Positions 18,664 to 25,352 of a DNA stretch of 25,373 bases are shown here, in pieces. A program made the translations under genes and the position numbers. Each line of letters starts with the position of its first letter. Positions within the stretch are counted from its first letter, which is position 1. Source of the stretch: an uncultured Verrucomicrobiota bacterium (GTDB taxonomy: Bacteria; Verrucomicrobiota; Kiritimatiellia; CAIVKH01); the NCBI GenBank assembly GCA_937894535.1, contig CALBHI010000321.1, positions 1 to 25,373 of the forward strand. The letters run 5' to 3'. The notes under the pieces are model-generated. The model was given only the letters and a program-made list of their open reading frames with translations, did not search any database and was not told where the DNA came from.

Positions 18664-19842
18664 TTAGGGCGTAACCCCGCGGGAACCTTGCTGGGTGCCG
18701 GAAACGTCCCACGCCGCCCGGGTCTGTCCCCGGATCCAATCCCACCAGGCGAGCAGGATCGCCCCCTGAAGCGCCAAGAAGACCCCGATGATCCCCACCC
18801 CCGGCAATCGCCACCGCCGATGCTGCACGAGCAAAGCCACCACACCCAACCCGTAGAACAGGACTTGGGCGAGGAGCAGCAACGCATACAACATGGTTTC
18901 CGCCCCAAGGATCGAGGCCACCCAGAGCGCAACCAGGATCCAAGGGGAGAGCACGCGCAGGATCTTGTGCGATCCGTATTGCCAGGCGATTGGATTGATC
19001 CAGGGCAAAAGCCAGCGTTTCCTCTTCCACAACAACTGGATACAACCAGCGATGGTGCGTCGCTTCCGGATGTTTTCCCGGCGGACATCGGTCGCCGGCA
19101 CATCGTAGGCCACCGCCGCCGGCTCAAACACACACCGCCACCCCTCCACCACGGCCTGCATCGGTATAACCACATCATCCAGAACAAGTTCTGGCGGCAT
19201 CGACCGCAAACAATCGCGGCGGATCGCGTACAAGGCTCCCGTCGCTCCCGGCACCGAGGCTATCGCGGCCTCGTTTTTTCGTATCCACTTCTCGTAACGC
19301 CAGTAAGCGCCAATTCCGACCGCGGTTGCGGTGTCGTGTACGTCGTGGACAAAGACCAGTTCCCCCGAGACCACGCCGACCCGGGGATCCGCAAAACGAG
19401 CGAGCAAGGCGGGTATGGTTTGCTCCCCGAGTCGCTGGCGGACATCCATCATCAGGACGATGGACGCCGTGACCCGGGTCATCAGATCGTTGAGCACCGA
19501 GGGTTTGCCCCTTCGTGCCGGGAAACCGACCACCACAACCCGGGGGTCCCCCATCCTGGCCGCCAGTTCCTGCGCCCGCGCCTCACCCTCACCGTCCAGG
19601 CCGATCAGGACCTGGTCGATCCGCTCGGCCCCTGGCAAGGCCAGCACGGCCCGGATCTTCTCAACCAACCGGTCCGATTCACCGTAGCAGGAAAGCATCA
19701 CCGCGATCCGGTCTGCGGTTTCGCCCCGGATGACGGGTCGCTTCACCACCTGCGCAAGGAAGGCCACCAGCAAGGGATAGCCGATGTAGAGGTAGAGCAG
19801 GGCGGCCACGGCTCCCCAGCAGACGAGTTCGGCCGCACTCAT
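18664..19842 (-). CDS. Membrane-anchored family 2 glycosyltransferase
   Basis: The 392-residue product has an N-terminal membrane segment (about 8-30), a cytoplasmic GT-A domain and three or four C-terminal membrane segments (about 298-370), the layout of processive or EpsO/IcaA-like GT2 enzymes. Visible GT2 landmarks are RRGKPSVLN (110-118), MMDVRQ (131-136, at the usual metal-binding position), GATGALYAIRR (199-209) and LDDVVIPMQ (221-229, in the place of the ED catalytic pair). RRENIRKRRTIAG (254-266) sits where many family members have a Q/RxxRW motif. It should transfer a sugar from a nucleotide donor at the inner membrane; donor and acceptor are unknown. The giant gene follows it in the same direction after about 120 bases, and the next gene upstream is divergent. 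The start at 19842 is the first in-frame ATG and has no clear Shine-Dalgarno sequence. Confidence 0.85.
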   Translation of the reverse strand: MSAAELVCWGAVAALLYLYIGYPLLVAFLAQVVKRPVIRGETADRIAVMLSCYGESDRLVEKIRAVLALPGAERIDQVLIGLDGEGEARAQELAARMGDPRVVVVGFPARRGKPSVLNDLMTRVTASIVLMMDVRQRLGEQTIPALLARFADPRVGVVSGELVFVHDVHDTATAVGIGAYWRYEKWIRKNEAAIASVPGATGALYAIRRDCLRSMPPELVLDDVVIPMQAVVEGWRCVFEPAAVAYDVPATDVRRENIRKRRTIAGCIQLLWKRKRWLLPWINPIAWQYGSHKILRVLSPWILVALWVASILGAETMLYALLLLAQVLFYGLGVVALLVQHRRWRLPGVGIIGVFLALQGAILLAWWDWIRGQTRAAWDVSGTQQGSRGVTP

Positions 19843-19909
19843 AAGCGAAACCCGAGCCCCGATTTCCTGATTTTCATCGCCTGCGTCATCGACTACTACT
19901 TTCCTTCAC
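19843..19909. promoter_or_regulatory. Divergent intergenic region between two glycosyltransferase genes
   Basis: These 67 bases separate the start codons of two head-to-head genes, so any promoters for both genes that lie close to them must be here. I could not find a convincing -35/-10 pair on either strand, and neither start codon has a clear Shine-Dalgarno sequence. The call rests on gene arrangement alone. Confidence 0.3.
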
Positions 19910-20824
19910 ATGCATGCATCGACCCGACCACCACCCGCCTTGTCCGTCGCCATTTGCACCAACGACCGCGGCCACCTGCTGATCGCAACGCTGACGTCGC
20001 TGCTCCCGCAGTCGCGCGCCCTGCCTGCGGAAGTCCTGGTGATCGATCAGCAACCCGCCCACGATCCGCAGGTTACCCGCACCCTGGAAGCATGGCAAGA
20101 AGCCGGTGACCTGCGCTGGCTCGCCGTGGCCACCGATTCCCTGACCGGTAAACGCAACATCGCCTTGCGTGAAGCCGCGGCCCCCGTGCTGGTGTTCATC
20201 GACGACGATGTGATCCTCCCGCCCGACTACCTCGCCAAACTCCATACCGCCTTCGTCACCCAGCCCTGGATCGGCCTTACCGGCCAGGTTTTCCACGCCC
20301 TCGACCCCGACCACCCGCCGGCCCTCGCCACGCCCGCGCAGCATAGCCGCGCCCATTTCATCGAAACCACCCCGATGGCTACCCGCTCGTTCATCGGGTG
20401 CAACCACGCCGTGCGGGTCGACGCCGCCCGCGCGATCGGCGGTTACGACGAGGCCTTTATCGCCTCGTCGCAGTGCGAGGATTTCGATTTTGCCGACCGC
20501 CTGGCCGACGCCGGCCACCTGCTCTGGTACGACCCGGGCTGCTGGTTGATCCACCTGCGCGCCCGCAGCGGCGGCACCCGCGACCGCCATCGTTCCGGCT
20601 GGCCGGAATGGACGCGCACCGCGAATGTCTTTCTGTACGCATTCCGCCACGGTCGGACCCACCACAATACCGGATCCCTGCTGGTGCGCGCCTTGCGAAC
20701 CGGACCGCTGCGCAAGGAAATCGTCATCCGCCCCTGGCGGTGGCCTCTGGCCTGGTGGGGCTGTGCGCGTGGCGCATGGTACGGCTGGAAACGCCGGGTG
20801 TATCGCCCGGCATGCCGCGGGTAA
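19910..20824 (+). CDS. Family 2 (GT-A) glycosyltransferase, soluble type
   Basis: This is the only intact plus-strand gene in the window and encodes 304 residues. The fold starts LSVAICTNDRG (11-21), followed by VLVIDQQ (42-48). TGKRNIALREAA (79-90) leads into VFIDDDVILPPDYL (95-108), whose DDD (98-100) is the nucleotide-sugar/metal DxD motif. Then come GCNHAVR (163-169), GGYDEAF (177-183) and CEDFDFADR (189-197), where Glu190 or Asp191 is the likely catalytic base. There is no signal peptide. A weakly hydrophobic, Arg/Trp-rich C-terminus (270-300) may bind the membrane peripherally. The family makes glycosidic bonds in surface polysaccharides, lipid-linked glycans or glycoproteins; substrate unknown. 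The ATG at 19910 is the first in frame; a second ATG at 19914 is out of frame. It points toward the acyltransferase cluster and ends 48 bases from the lipoprotein gene's stop. Confidence 0.88.
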   Translation: MHASTRPPPALSVAICTNDRGHLLIATLTSLLPQSRALPAEVLVIDQQPAHDPQVTRTLEAWQEAGDLRWLAVATDSLTGKRNIALREAAAPVLVFIDDDVILPPDYLAKLHTAFVTQPWIGLTGQVFHALDPDHPPALATPAQHSRAHFIETTPMATRSFIGCNHAVRVDAARAIGGYDEAFIASSQCEDFDFADRLADAGHLLWYDPGCWLIHLRARSGGTRDRHRSGWPEWTRTANVFLYAFRHGRTHHNTGSLLVRALRTGPLRKEIVIRPWRWPLAWWGCARGAWYGWKRRVYRPACRG

Positions 20825-20845
20825 GGCGCGGCAGGATGCTGCGCC
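20825..20845. terminator. Hairpin between convergent genes, possible terminator
   Basis: A stem begins on the base after the plus-strand glycosyltransferase stop codon. GGCGCGGCA pairs with TGCTGCGCC around a GGA loop, giving 9 pairs including one G-T. It lies between two convergent genes, the usual place for a bidirectional terminator. No T-tract follows on either strand, so intrinsic termination would be weak. Confidence 0.4.
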
Positions 20846-20872
20846 AGAGGAGAGGGGCATCAAAACCGTCGA

Positions 20873-21130
20873 TCAGCGCGGAGTATCCCGCGGCGGAGGC
20901 TCGAGATCCTTGGGACGGACGGTGTTTTCGATGTAATAGTTCAAGTCGGCGTTCTGGCGCGCCTCACGCTCCCCCACCCCCAGCGTGACCTGGTCGCGGA
21001 TGTAGGCATCGCGGTCCTCAGTATGGGCACGCGACTCCTCATACCAATCCGATCCGGAATTCGGTTCGGAACAACCCGACACGATCCCGATCACCCACAA
21101 CGCGAGCAACCTCTTCATCACGGTTTTCAT
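20873..21130 (-). CDS. Small predicted outer-membrane lipoprotein
   Basis: This 85-residue product starts MKTVMKRLLALWVIGIVSGC. The hydrophobic stretch followed by VSGC is a lipobox with the acylated cysteine at residue 20. The next residue is Ser and not Asp, which under the +2 rule known for enterobacteria favours the outer membrane. The mature part (about 65 residues) is polar and charged, has a likely helix (ESRAHTEDRDAYIRDQV, GEREARQNADLNYYI) and ends in a proline-rich tail. I recognise no family. Its ATG overlaps the stop of the AlgX-like gene as ATGA, so translation is probably coupled; an in-frame ATG 12 bases later (21118) would also give a good signal peptide. Position as the last gene of the acyltransferase cluster suggests an accessory role there, which is inference. 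Confidence 0.7.
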   Translation of the reverse strand: MKTVMKRLLALWVIGIVSGCSEPNSGSDWYEESRAHTEDRDAYIRDQVTLGVGEREARQNADLNYYIENTVRPKDLEPPPRDTPR

Positions 21131-22356
21131 GGTGCCACCATCCTAGCACGGACCACCGGAGCTGTCAGCTCCGCGGCGAGGGCCATCGCCTCCGGCCTCC
21201 AGTGCGTGTCGTCGCGCCAATACAACGGCACCCCCCGCTCAGCCTGTTCCCGGAACGCCGGCAGCAGGTTGACCACGGTCACCCCTTCGGCACGCAGCGC
21301 GTCTTCCACATCCAACAAGGTGGAGGGCGGCCAGGCGGAAGGATCGCGGCCCGGTCCCGATGGGATTCGTTCGCGGAACACCGACTCCTTGTCGGGAATC
21401 AACACCACCACGAGGTCCATGCCAAGGGACTGGAGGTAGCGCCGGATATAGGCCGCGCCCCACCCGACCTTCTCCGGCTCGCGGATGTCGCGTGGCCACG
21501 CCATCGCCTGCAAGGCAATCCGGTAAAACAACTCCTGACCACCCTTCGCATCGGGCAATGACACCACCACATCCTCGGTCACTTGTCCAAACACGGCAAA
21601 CCGTGCCCGGTTCCAGAACCGCGTGGCATACGCACCGAGCCAGGAGGAGTCCGGCAGGGACGACCGCAACGAGGCCGGCACCAACCGGTTCCACGCCACC
21701 CCGACTTGCCCGCGCGCCACGCGCTCCTGCGCGGCCATTTCCGGCTGCTCCAACTGCCAGACCTGATGGACAAAGCCGGCAAACGCCTGCCCGCTGATAT
21801 CCCGCTCCAGACACCCCCAGACCACCACCTTGGGCCGGCGATCCGCAAACCGTGGATCCGACAGGAACCGGATCATGCCCCAGAACATGCCCCGCCCCGG
21901 ATAGGCATGGTTGTACAAGGGCATGTCCAGCACCGACGCCAGTTGCTTCGGAAAACTTCCATCGGGGCCGTACTGGACATGAAAGAAACTGTCGCCGGTC
22001 ACCACCACCGGAAAGGTGATACCCTCGGTGGGCGGATCGTTGCGGTAACCGTGCTCATCCGTCACAATCACCGTCGCCGGTTTCTCTTCGGCAAACCGTT
22101 CGGCAAAGGAGGGAAATCCGACCAGCCGCGTCAAATCGCCGCCGCGCACCGCGGGGATCTCGATCCGCTGCATCGGTGCCTCCGGTCCCCGGGTGGACAA
22201 CGGTGCCGACGCCCGGCGCACCAGGCCATCGTGCCACCGGAACACGGCAAACCGCGCCGTCCAGTCGACCCCGAACAAAACCAGCAAGAGCAGGATCAAC
22301 CAGGCAACCTGTACCTTCGCGGTGGGCACACAAACGTTTTCCGTGTTCGTTGTCAT
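21127..22356 (-). CDS. AlgX/AlgJ-like SGNH acetyltransferase-type protein
   Basis: The 409-residue product has one N-terminal membrane segment (about 17-30, VAWLILLLLVLFG) that would act as an uncleaved anchor, leaving the rest in the periplasm. The SGNH core is visible: VVVTGDSFF (117-125) holds the block I nucleophile Ser123, and YWRDDTHWRPEAM (379-391) holds Asp383 and His385, the DxHW block typical of the AlgX/AlgJ branch. PDKESVF (321-327) is a further family-like patch. In alginate and similar systems, such proteins take an acyl group passed through the membrane by an MBOAT protein and place it on a polysaccharide. The MBOAT gene ends only 4 bases upstream, which fits this partnership. 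The acceptor polymer is not identifiable, and no alginate-synthesis genes are in the window. Confidence 0.82.
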   Translation of the reverse strand: MTTNTENVCVPTAKVQVAWLILLLLVLFGVDWTARFAVFRWHDGLVRRASAPLSTRGPEAPMQRIEIPAVRGGDLTRLVGFPSFAERFAEEKPATVIVTDEHGYRNDPPTEGITFPVVVTGDSFFHVQYGPDGSFPKQLASVLDMPLYNHAYPGRGMFWGMIRFLSDPRFADRRPKVVVWGCLERDISGQAFAGFVHQVWQLEQPEMAAQERVARGQVGVAWNRLVPASLRSSLPDSSWLGAYATRFWNRARFAVFGQVTEDVVVSLPDAKGGQELFYRIALQAMAWPRDIREPEKVGWGAAYIRRYLQSLGMDLVVVLIPDKESVFRERIPSGPGRDPSAWPPSTLLDVEDALRAEGVTVVNLLPAFREQAERGVPLYWRDDTHWRPEAMALAAELTAPVVRARMVAP

Positions 22357-22360
22357 ACCA

Positions 22361-23770
22361 TCAGAACTGAAAATACAGGAACGGCGACGCGCTGTTGACG
22401 AGGATGGTGAGTACCGACACCACCAGGAGCACCGACAGCCAGATCGTCCACCACCAGCGTGGATCGTGCCGGATCTCCCAGGTGTTGGGTCGTGCCCAGG
22501 TCAGCGCCAGGGCCAACGGCAACATGATCAACGGCAACGACCACACCACGACACCCGAACCCGTTCCCCATCCGTGCACGCCGACCAGGCCCGCATACAC
22601 CGCGAACGCCTGATCCATCGAGGTCGCACGGAACACCACCCATCCGAGCATCACCAGTACGAACGTGCCCGCCCGCCGCACCACCACCGGCGCACGCGCC
22701 CACCAACCCTGTTTGCCCGCCGCGCGTTCCGCCGCGAGCAGGCCACCGTGAAAGAGCCCCCAGGCGACAAAGGTCCAATTGGCCCCGTGCCACAAACCGC
22801 CCAGCAGCATGGTCAGCATCAGGTTGACGTAGGTCCGCACCGGGCCGTGCCGGTTGCCGCCGAGCGGGATGTAGAGGTAGTCGCGCAACCAGGTCGACAG
22901 CGAAATGTGCCAGCGCCTCCAGAAATCGGTAATGCTGACCGCCTTGTAGGGCGAATGGAAATTCTGCGGCATCTGAAAGCCGAACATCAACCCCAGACCG
23001 ACCGCCATGTCCGAGTATCCGCTGAAATCAAAATAGATCTGCATGGTGTAGGCCAGCACACCCACCCAGGCATCGATGAAACCCGGGGCCGTCGACCCGA
23101 AGGCGGCCTCGACCAGCGGCGCCACCCCGTCGGCGACCAACACCTTCTTGGCGAAGCCGAGCACGAAGAACGAACACCCGGTAAACGCCCGTGCCCAACT
23201 GTGCTCGCGGTGCACCAGTTGTTCGGCGAGCTCGTGGTAACGCACGATCGGCCCCGCCACCAGTTGGGGAAACAGGGAGACGTAGCAGGCGAAGTCCATG
23301 AACGACCGCGTCGGCTTGGCCTGCCCGCGGTACAGATCGATGGCGTAGCTCATGCTCTGGAAGGTGTAGAAGGAAATGCCGACGGGAAGGACGAGATGAA
23401 GGAGCGGGATGGTGAAGGGTGGATGGGTGATGGAGGATGAGAAGAAGGCGACGAGGCCATAATTCACCGTCGAGGCAAACATGTCAAAGTACTTGAAGAA
23501 ACCGAGCAACGACAGGTTGCTCACCACCGACAACAGCATCCAGCGCTTGCGTCCGCGCGGCGTCGTGGCTGCCGCGATCCCCTTCCCCGCGCCATAGTCG
23601 ATCAGCGTGGACAACAGCATCAACCCGCAAAACCGGTAGTCCCACCAGCCATAGAAGAAGTAACTGGCCAAGGTCAGGAACGTCGTCCGCGCCCGCACCG
23701 GCAACAGGTAGTATCCGGCCAGCACCAGCGGCAGGAACAGGAAAAGGAATTCGTAACTGCTGAAGATCAT
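22361..23770 (-). CDS. MBOAT family O-acyltransferase (AlgI-like)
   Basis: The 469-residue protein has about ten to twelve membrane segments and the full AlgI/DltB signature: an early LASYFFYGWWDYRF (34-47), GISFYTFQSMSYAIDLYRG (131-149), FPQLVAGPIVRY (167-178), FDFSGYSDMAVGLG (247-260), FWRRWHISLSTWLRDYLYIP (283-302) and LLGGLWHGANW (322-332). His328 is the invariant MBOAT histidine and His288 lies in the second conserved stretch. Length matches the family. The family moves an acyl (usually acetyl) group from a cytoplasmic donor across the membrane for transfer to an exported glycan. It heads a tight minus-strand group with the AlgX-like and lipoprotein genes. The start at 23770 lacks a close Shine-Dalgarno sequence; a GGGTGGT stretch from the upstream inverted repeat is 14 bases away. 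A deacetylase gene lies just beyond that repeat. Confidence 0.92.
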   Translation of the reverse strand: MIFSSYEFLFLFLPLVLAGYYLLPVRARTTFLTLASYFFYGWWDYRFCGLMLLSTLIDYGAGKGIAAATTPRGRKRWMLLSVVSNLSLLGFFKYFDMFASTVNYGLVAFFSSSITHPPFTIPLLHLVLPVGISFYTFQSMSYAIDLYRGQAKPTRSFMDFACYVSLFPQLVAGPIVRYHELAEQLVHREHSWARAFTGCSFFVLGFAKKVLVADGVAPLVEAAFGSTAPGFIDAWVGVLAYTMQIYFDFSGYSDMAVGLGLMFGFQMPQNFHSPYKAVSITDFWRRWHISLSTWLRDYLYIPLGGNRHGPVRTYVNLMLTMLLGGLWHGANWTFVAWGLFHGGLLAAERAAGKQGWWARAPVVVRRAGTFVLVMLGWVVFRATSMDQAFAVYAGLVGVHGWGTGSGVVVWSLPLIMLPLALALTWARPNTWEIRHDPRWWWTIWLSVLLVVSVLTILVNSASPFLYFQF

Positions 23771-23779
23771 ACCGGGATG

Positions 23780-23878
23780 TTTTCACCACCCGCTTCGCTA
23801 GAGTAAGAGGAGCAAGATGAGTATATAAAACTCACCCCTCTTCTTACTCCTCTTACTCTAGCGAAGCTGGTGGTAAAA
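23780..23878. repeat. Long inverted repeat with inner hairpin upstream of the MBOAT gene
   Basis: The arms at 23792-23812 and 23847-23867 are perfect reverse complements over 21 bases (beginning GCTTCGCTAGAG). Pairing continues outward with two mismatches through ACCACC to about 23780 and 23878. The 34-base interior holds a smaller stem, TGAGT (23818-23822) with ACTCA (23830-23834), around an AT-rich loop. The inner parts of the arms are purine/pyrimidine-biased (AGTAAGAGGAG). It lies between the deacetylase stop and the MBOAT start, both on the minus strand, so it could end upstream transcription, sit in the MBOAT leader, or be a non-autonomous repeat element. The outer arm shares ACCACC and CGCTTCGC with the repeats at 24863 and 25353. 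The rest of this gap (23879-23951) holds only a 10-base palindrome CTGTATACAG (23909-23918) and a short stem TAGAC/GTCTA (23924-23936). Confidence 0.8.
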
Positions 23879-23951
23879 GTCTTCCTGATAACCATGGGTT
23901 TGTTTGTACTGTATACAGCGTAATAGACTTGGTCTAATGCACCGGATCGGC

Positions 23952-24857
23952 TCATCGAATCCACCCGGAACTAATCGCGGCGAGGTTGGCGACCGAGCGG
24001 CCGCCGTTGATGTCCAGGCGGCGCAAGGTCCATGGATCGGTGCCGGGCGGATTGATTCCCATCCGCGTGGTGACGGCACCGGTGATGCCGTGCGCACGCA
24101 AGGTTTCCCGCATCGATGCGCGATCCTCCTCGCGCGGTTCACTGCCGTATGGATACGCGAAGAGTGGAAGCGGCCGGATGCCCCATGATCGCCAGGCATC
24201 GGCACTCCGACGCACGTCGTCAGCCAGGTCAAGCGGCTGTTCCACCCCGCACGCAAGGTGGGCGTGACCGTGCCAGCCGACCTCCAACCCCGCGGCAGCC
24301 AGTGCCGGGACCTGATCGGGACGCAAGAAGGCGAAGGGCGATGCGGCGGATGGATCGACCTCGGCGCGTTGCACCGCACGCGGTTGTTTCACCAAATCCT
24401 GCTCGCGGCGCAACACCTCGGCCGGCAGCAAGCCCGCCTTCGCGGCGAGCGCCCGCGCCTGGTACCACCAGGGCCGCTCCGAACCATCCACGAATCCGGT
24501 GGAGACGAACACCACCGCCGGAACCCCGTGGCGCCGCAACACCGGGGCGGCCACATCGAGGTTGTTGCTGTATCCGTCGTCGAAGGTAACCAACGCCGCA
24601 CGCGATGGCCAGGATCGTCCGGACCGGATCGCTTCGACCACCTCGGACCCACGCAACACCCGGTAGCGCGACGCGATCCAGGCGATCTGCTGCTCGAACA
24701 AGGCTGGATCAATCTGCAAACGATCCGCGTTCAACACCGGATCATCACACCGCTGTACCCCGTGGTAGGTGAAGATGCGCAACGACGACGCGGTCGCCTG
24801 TCGTCCGAGCTGGAATACGCCCGTAGCAGCAGCGAGGGAAAAGAGAACCTGCTTCAT
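23952..24857 (-). CDS. Polysaccharide deacetylase (NodB homology domain), probably exported
   Basis: The 301-residue product carries the carbohydrate esterase 4 motifs in order: FTYHGV (29-34), TFDDGY (91-96, catalytic base and metal-binding Asp), GWHGHAH (194-200, the HxxxH metal pair His196/His200) and FAYPYG (233-238). CE4 enzymes remove N- or O-acetyl groups from glycans such as chitin-like polymers, poly-N-acetylglucosamine or peptidoglycan. The N-terminus MKQVLFSLAAATGVF followed by ATASS may be a short signal peptide or a membrane anchor. I use the ATG at 24857; an in-frame TTG at 24863 would add only two residues. A G-rich stretch (GGGTGGT) supplied by the adjacent palindromic repeat ends 5 bases before the ATG. 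The next gene downstream, after a long inverted repeat, is the MBOAT acyltransferase, so removal and addition of acyl groups may act on the same glycan; this is inference. Confidence 0.87.
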   Translation of the reverse strand: MKQVLFSLAAATGVFQLGRQATASSLRIFTYHGVQRCDDPVLNADRLQIDPALFEQQIAWIASRYRVLRGSEVVEAIRSGRSWPSRAALVTFDDGYSNNLDVAAPVLRRHGVPAVVFVSTGFVDGSERPWWYQARALAAKAGLLPAEVLRREQDLVKQPRAVQRAEVDPSAASPFAFLRPDQVPALAAAGLEVGWHGHAHLACGVEQPLDLADDVRRSADAWRSWGIRPLPLFAYPYGSEPREEDRASMRETLRAHGITGAVTTRMGINPPGTDPWTLRRLDINGGRSVANLAAISSGWIR

Positions 24858-24862
24858 GTCCA

Positions 24863-24960
24863 ACCACCCACCCCGTCGCTTCGCGCCACCCCTCCGGGGA
24901 GGGGATGTATACGGGTAATCCCCTCCTCGGAGGGGTGGCCGCAGGCCGGGGTGGGTTCGA
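24863..24960. repeat. Palindromic intergenic repeat, complete copy
   Basis: The core arms at 24885-24906 and 24918-24939 pair over 22 bases with one G/T (GCCACCCCTCC... against ...GGAGGGGTGGC). They enclose an 11-base loop that contains GTATAC. Outer arms CCCACCCC (24867-24874) and GGGGTGGG (24948-24955) also pair; the segments between inner and outer arms differ (GTCGCTTCGC against GCCGCAGGCC), which gives the element a direction. It fills the space between the deacetylase start and the natural end of the broken DUF559 gene. Its left end recurs exactly at 25353-25373. Such a GC-rich bulged hairpin resembles REP-like dispersed repeats; I have not been able to count genome copies. Confidence 0.85.
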
Positions 24961-24965
24961 GGGAA

Positions 24966-25347
24966 TTACGCAACACCATCACACTCCACCTGCTCGCGAA
25001 TCCATTGCTCAATCCGAAGCACCACGCCATCCAGATCGCTTTTACGTCGCGATCCCAACAGCGGAAAAACCGGACGCCCAGTGACTCCAATCGCCGTTGC
25101 CGCTCCGCATCGGCTTGCTCTTTCACATCGTGTGACACCCCATCCACCTCAATGGCCAGCATCAGATCCTTACAAAAAAATCCACGATATACCGGTCAAT
25201 GGGACGTTGCCGATCGAAGTCGTATCCCATGACACCACCACCCTTCAGACGCCTCCACAACAACACTTCAGCCAGGGTCATGTTCTGGCGAAGGGTTCGG
25301 GCGAGGTCCTTCAGGTAGGGTTCGTAGGGAAGAAAATCGCGTTTCAT
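24966..25347 (-). pseudogene. DUF559-type endonuclease-like gene with two one-base deletions
   Basis: Read from the ATG at 25347, the product starts MKRDFLPYEPYLKDLARTLR, then MTLAEVLLWRRLK and GYDFDRQRPIDRYIVDFF, before a stop at 25162. One extra base in the run of seven A (25174-25180, plus strand) would continue the frame as CKDLMLAIEVDGVSHD...ESLGVRFFRCWDRDVK. One more base in the run of four T (25040-25043) would finish it as SDLDGVVLRIEQWIREQ and stop at 24966. The repaired 127-residue protein is full length for DUF559, a PD-(D/E)xK-type family related to Vsr endonucleases; Glu27, Asp56 and Glu67 fit the expected acidic residues. As it stands, the second fragment (from an ATG at 25162 to a stop at 24854) loses the true C-terminus and reads into the palindromic repeat. 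Palindromic repeats flank it on both sides. Sequencing error cannot be excluded, but the 18-kb gene nearby has no such error. Confidence 0.78.
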
Positions 25348-25352
25348 GATGG

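Noticed and set aside
18652..20109. A 485-codon plus-strand frame across the membrane glycosyltransferase, and a 325-codon minus-strand frame (19886-20863) across the other one.
   Set aside because: Both lie opposite genes with clear GT2 motifs, and their own translations have no recognisable domain.
22193..23440. A 415-codon plus-strand frame opposite the MBOAT and AlgX-like genes.
   Set aside because: The translation is Arg/His/Pro-rich without motifs, while the minus strand has unmistakable MBOAT and SGNH signatures.
23771..23951. A conventional sigma-70 promoter for the MBOAT gene using TATACT in the inverted-repeat loop or TATACA near 23911.
   Set aside because: Neither candidate has an acceptable -35 box at 16-18 bases spacing.
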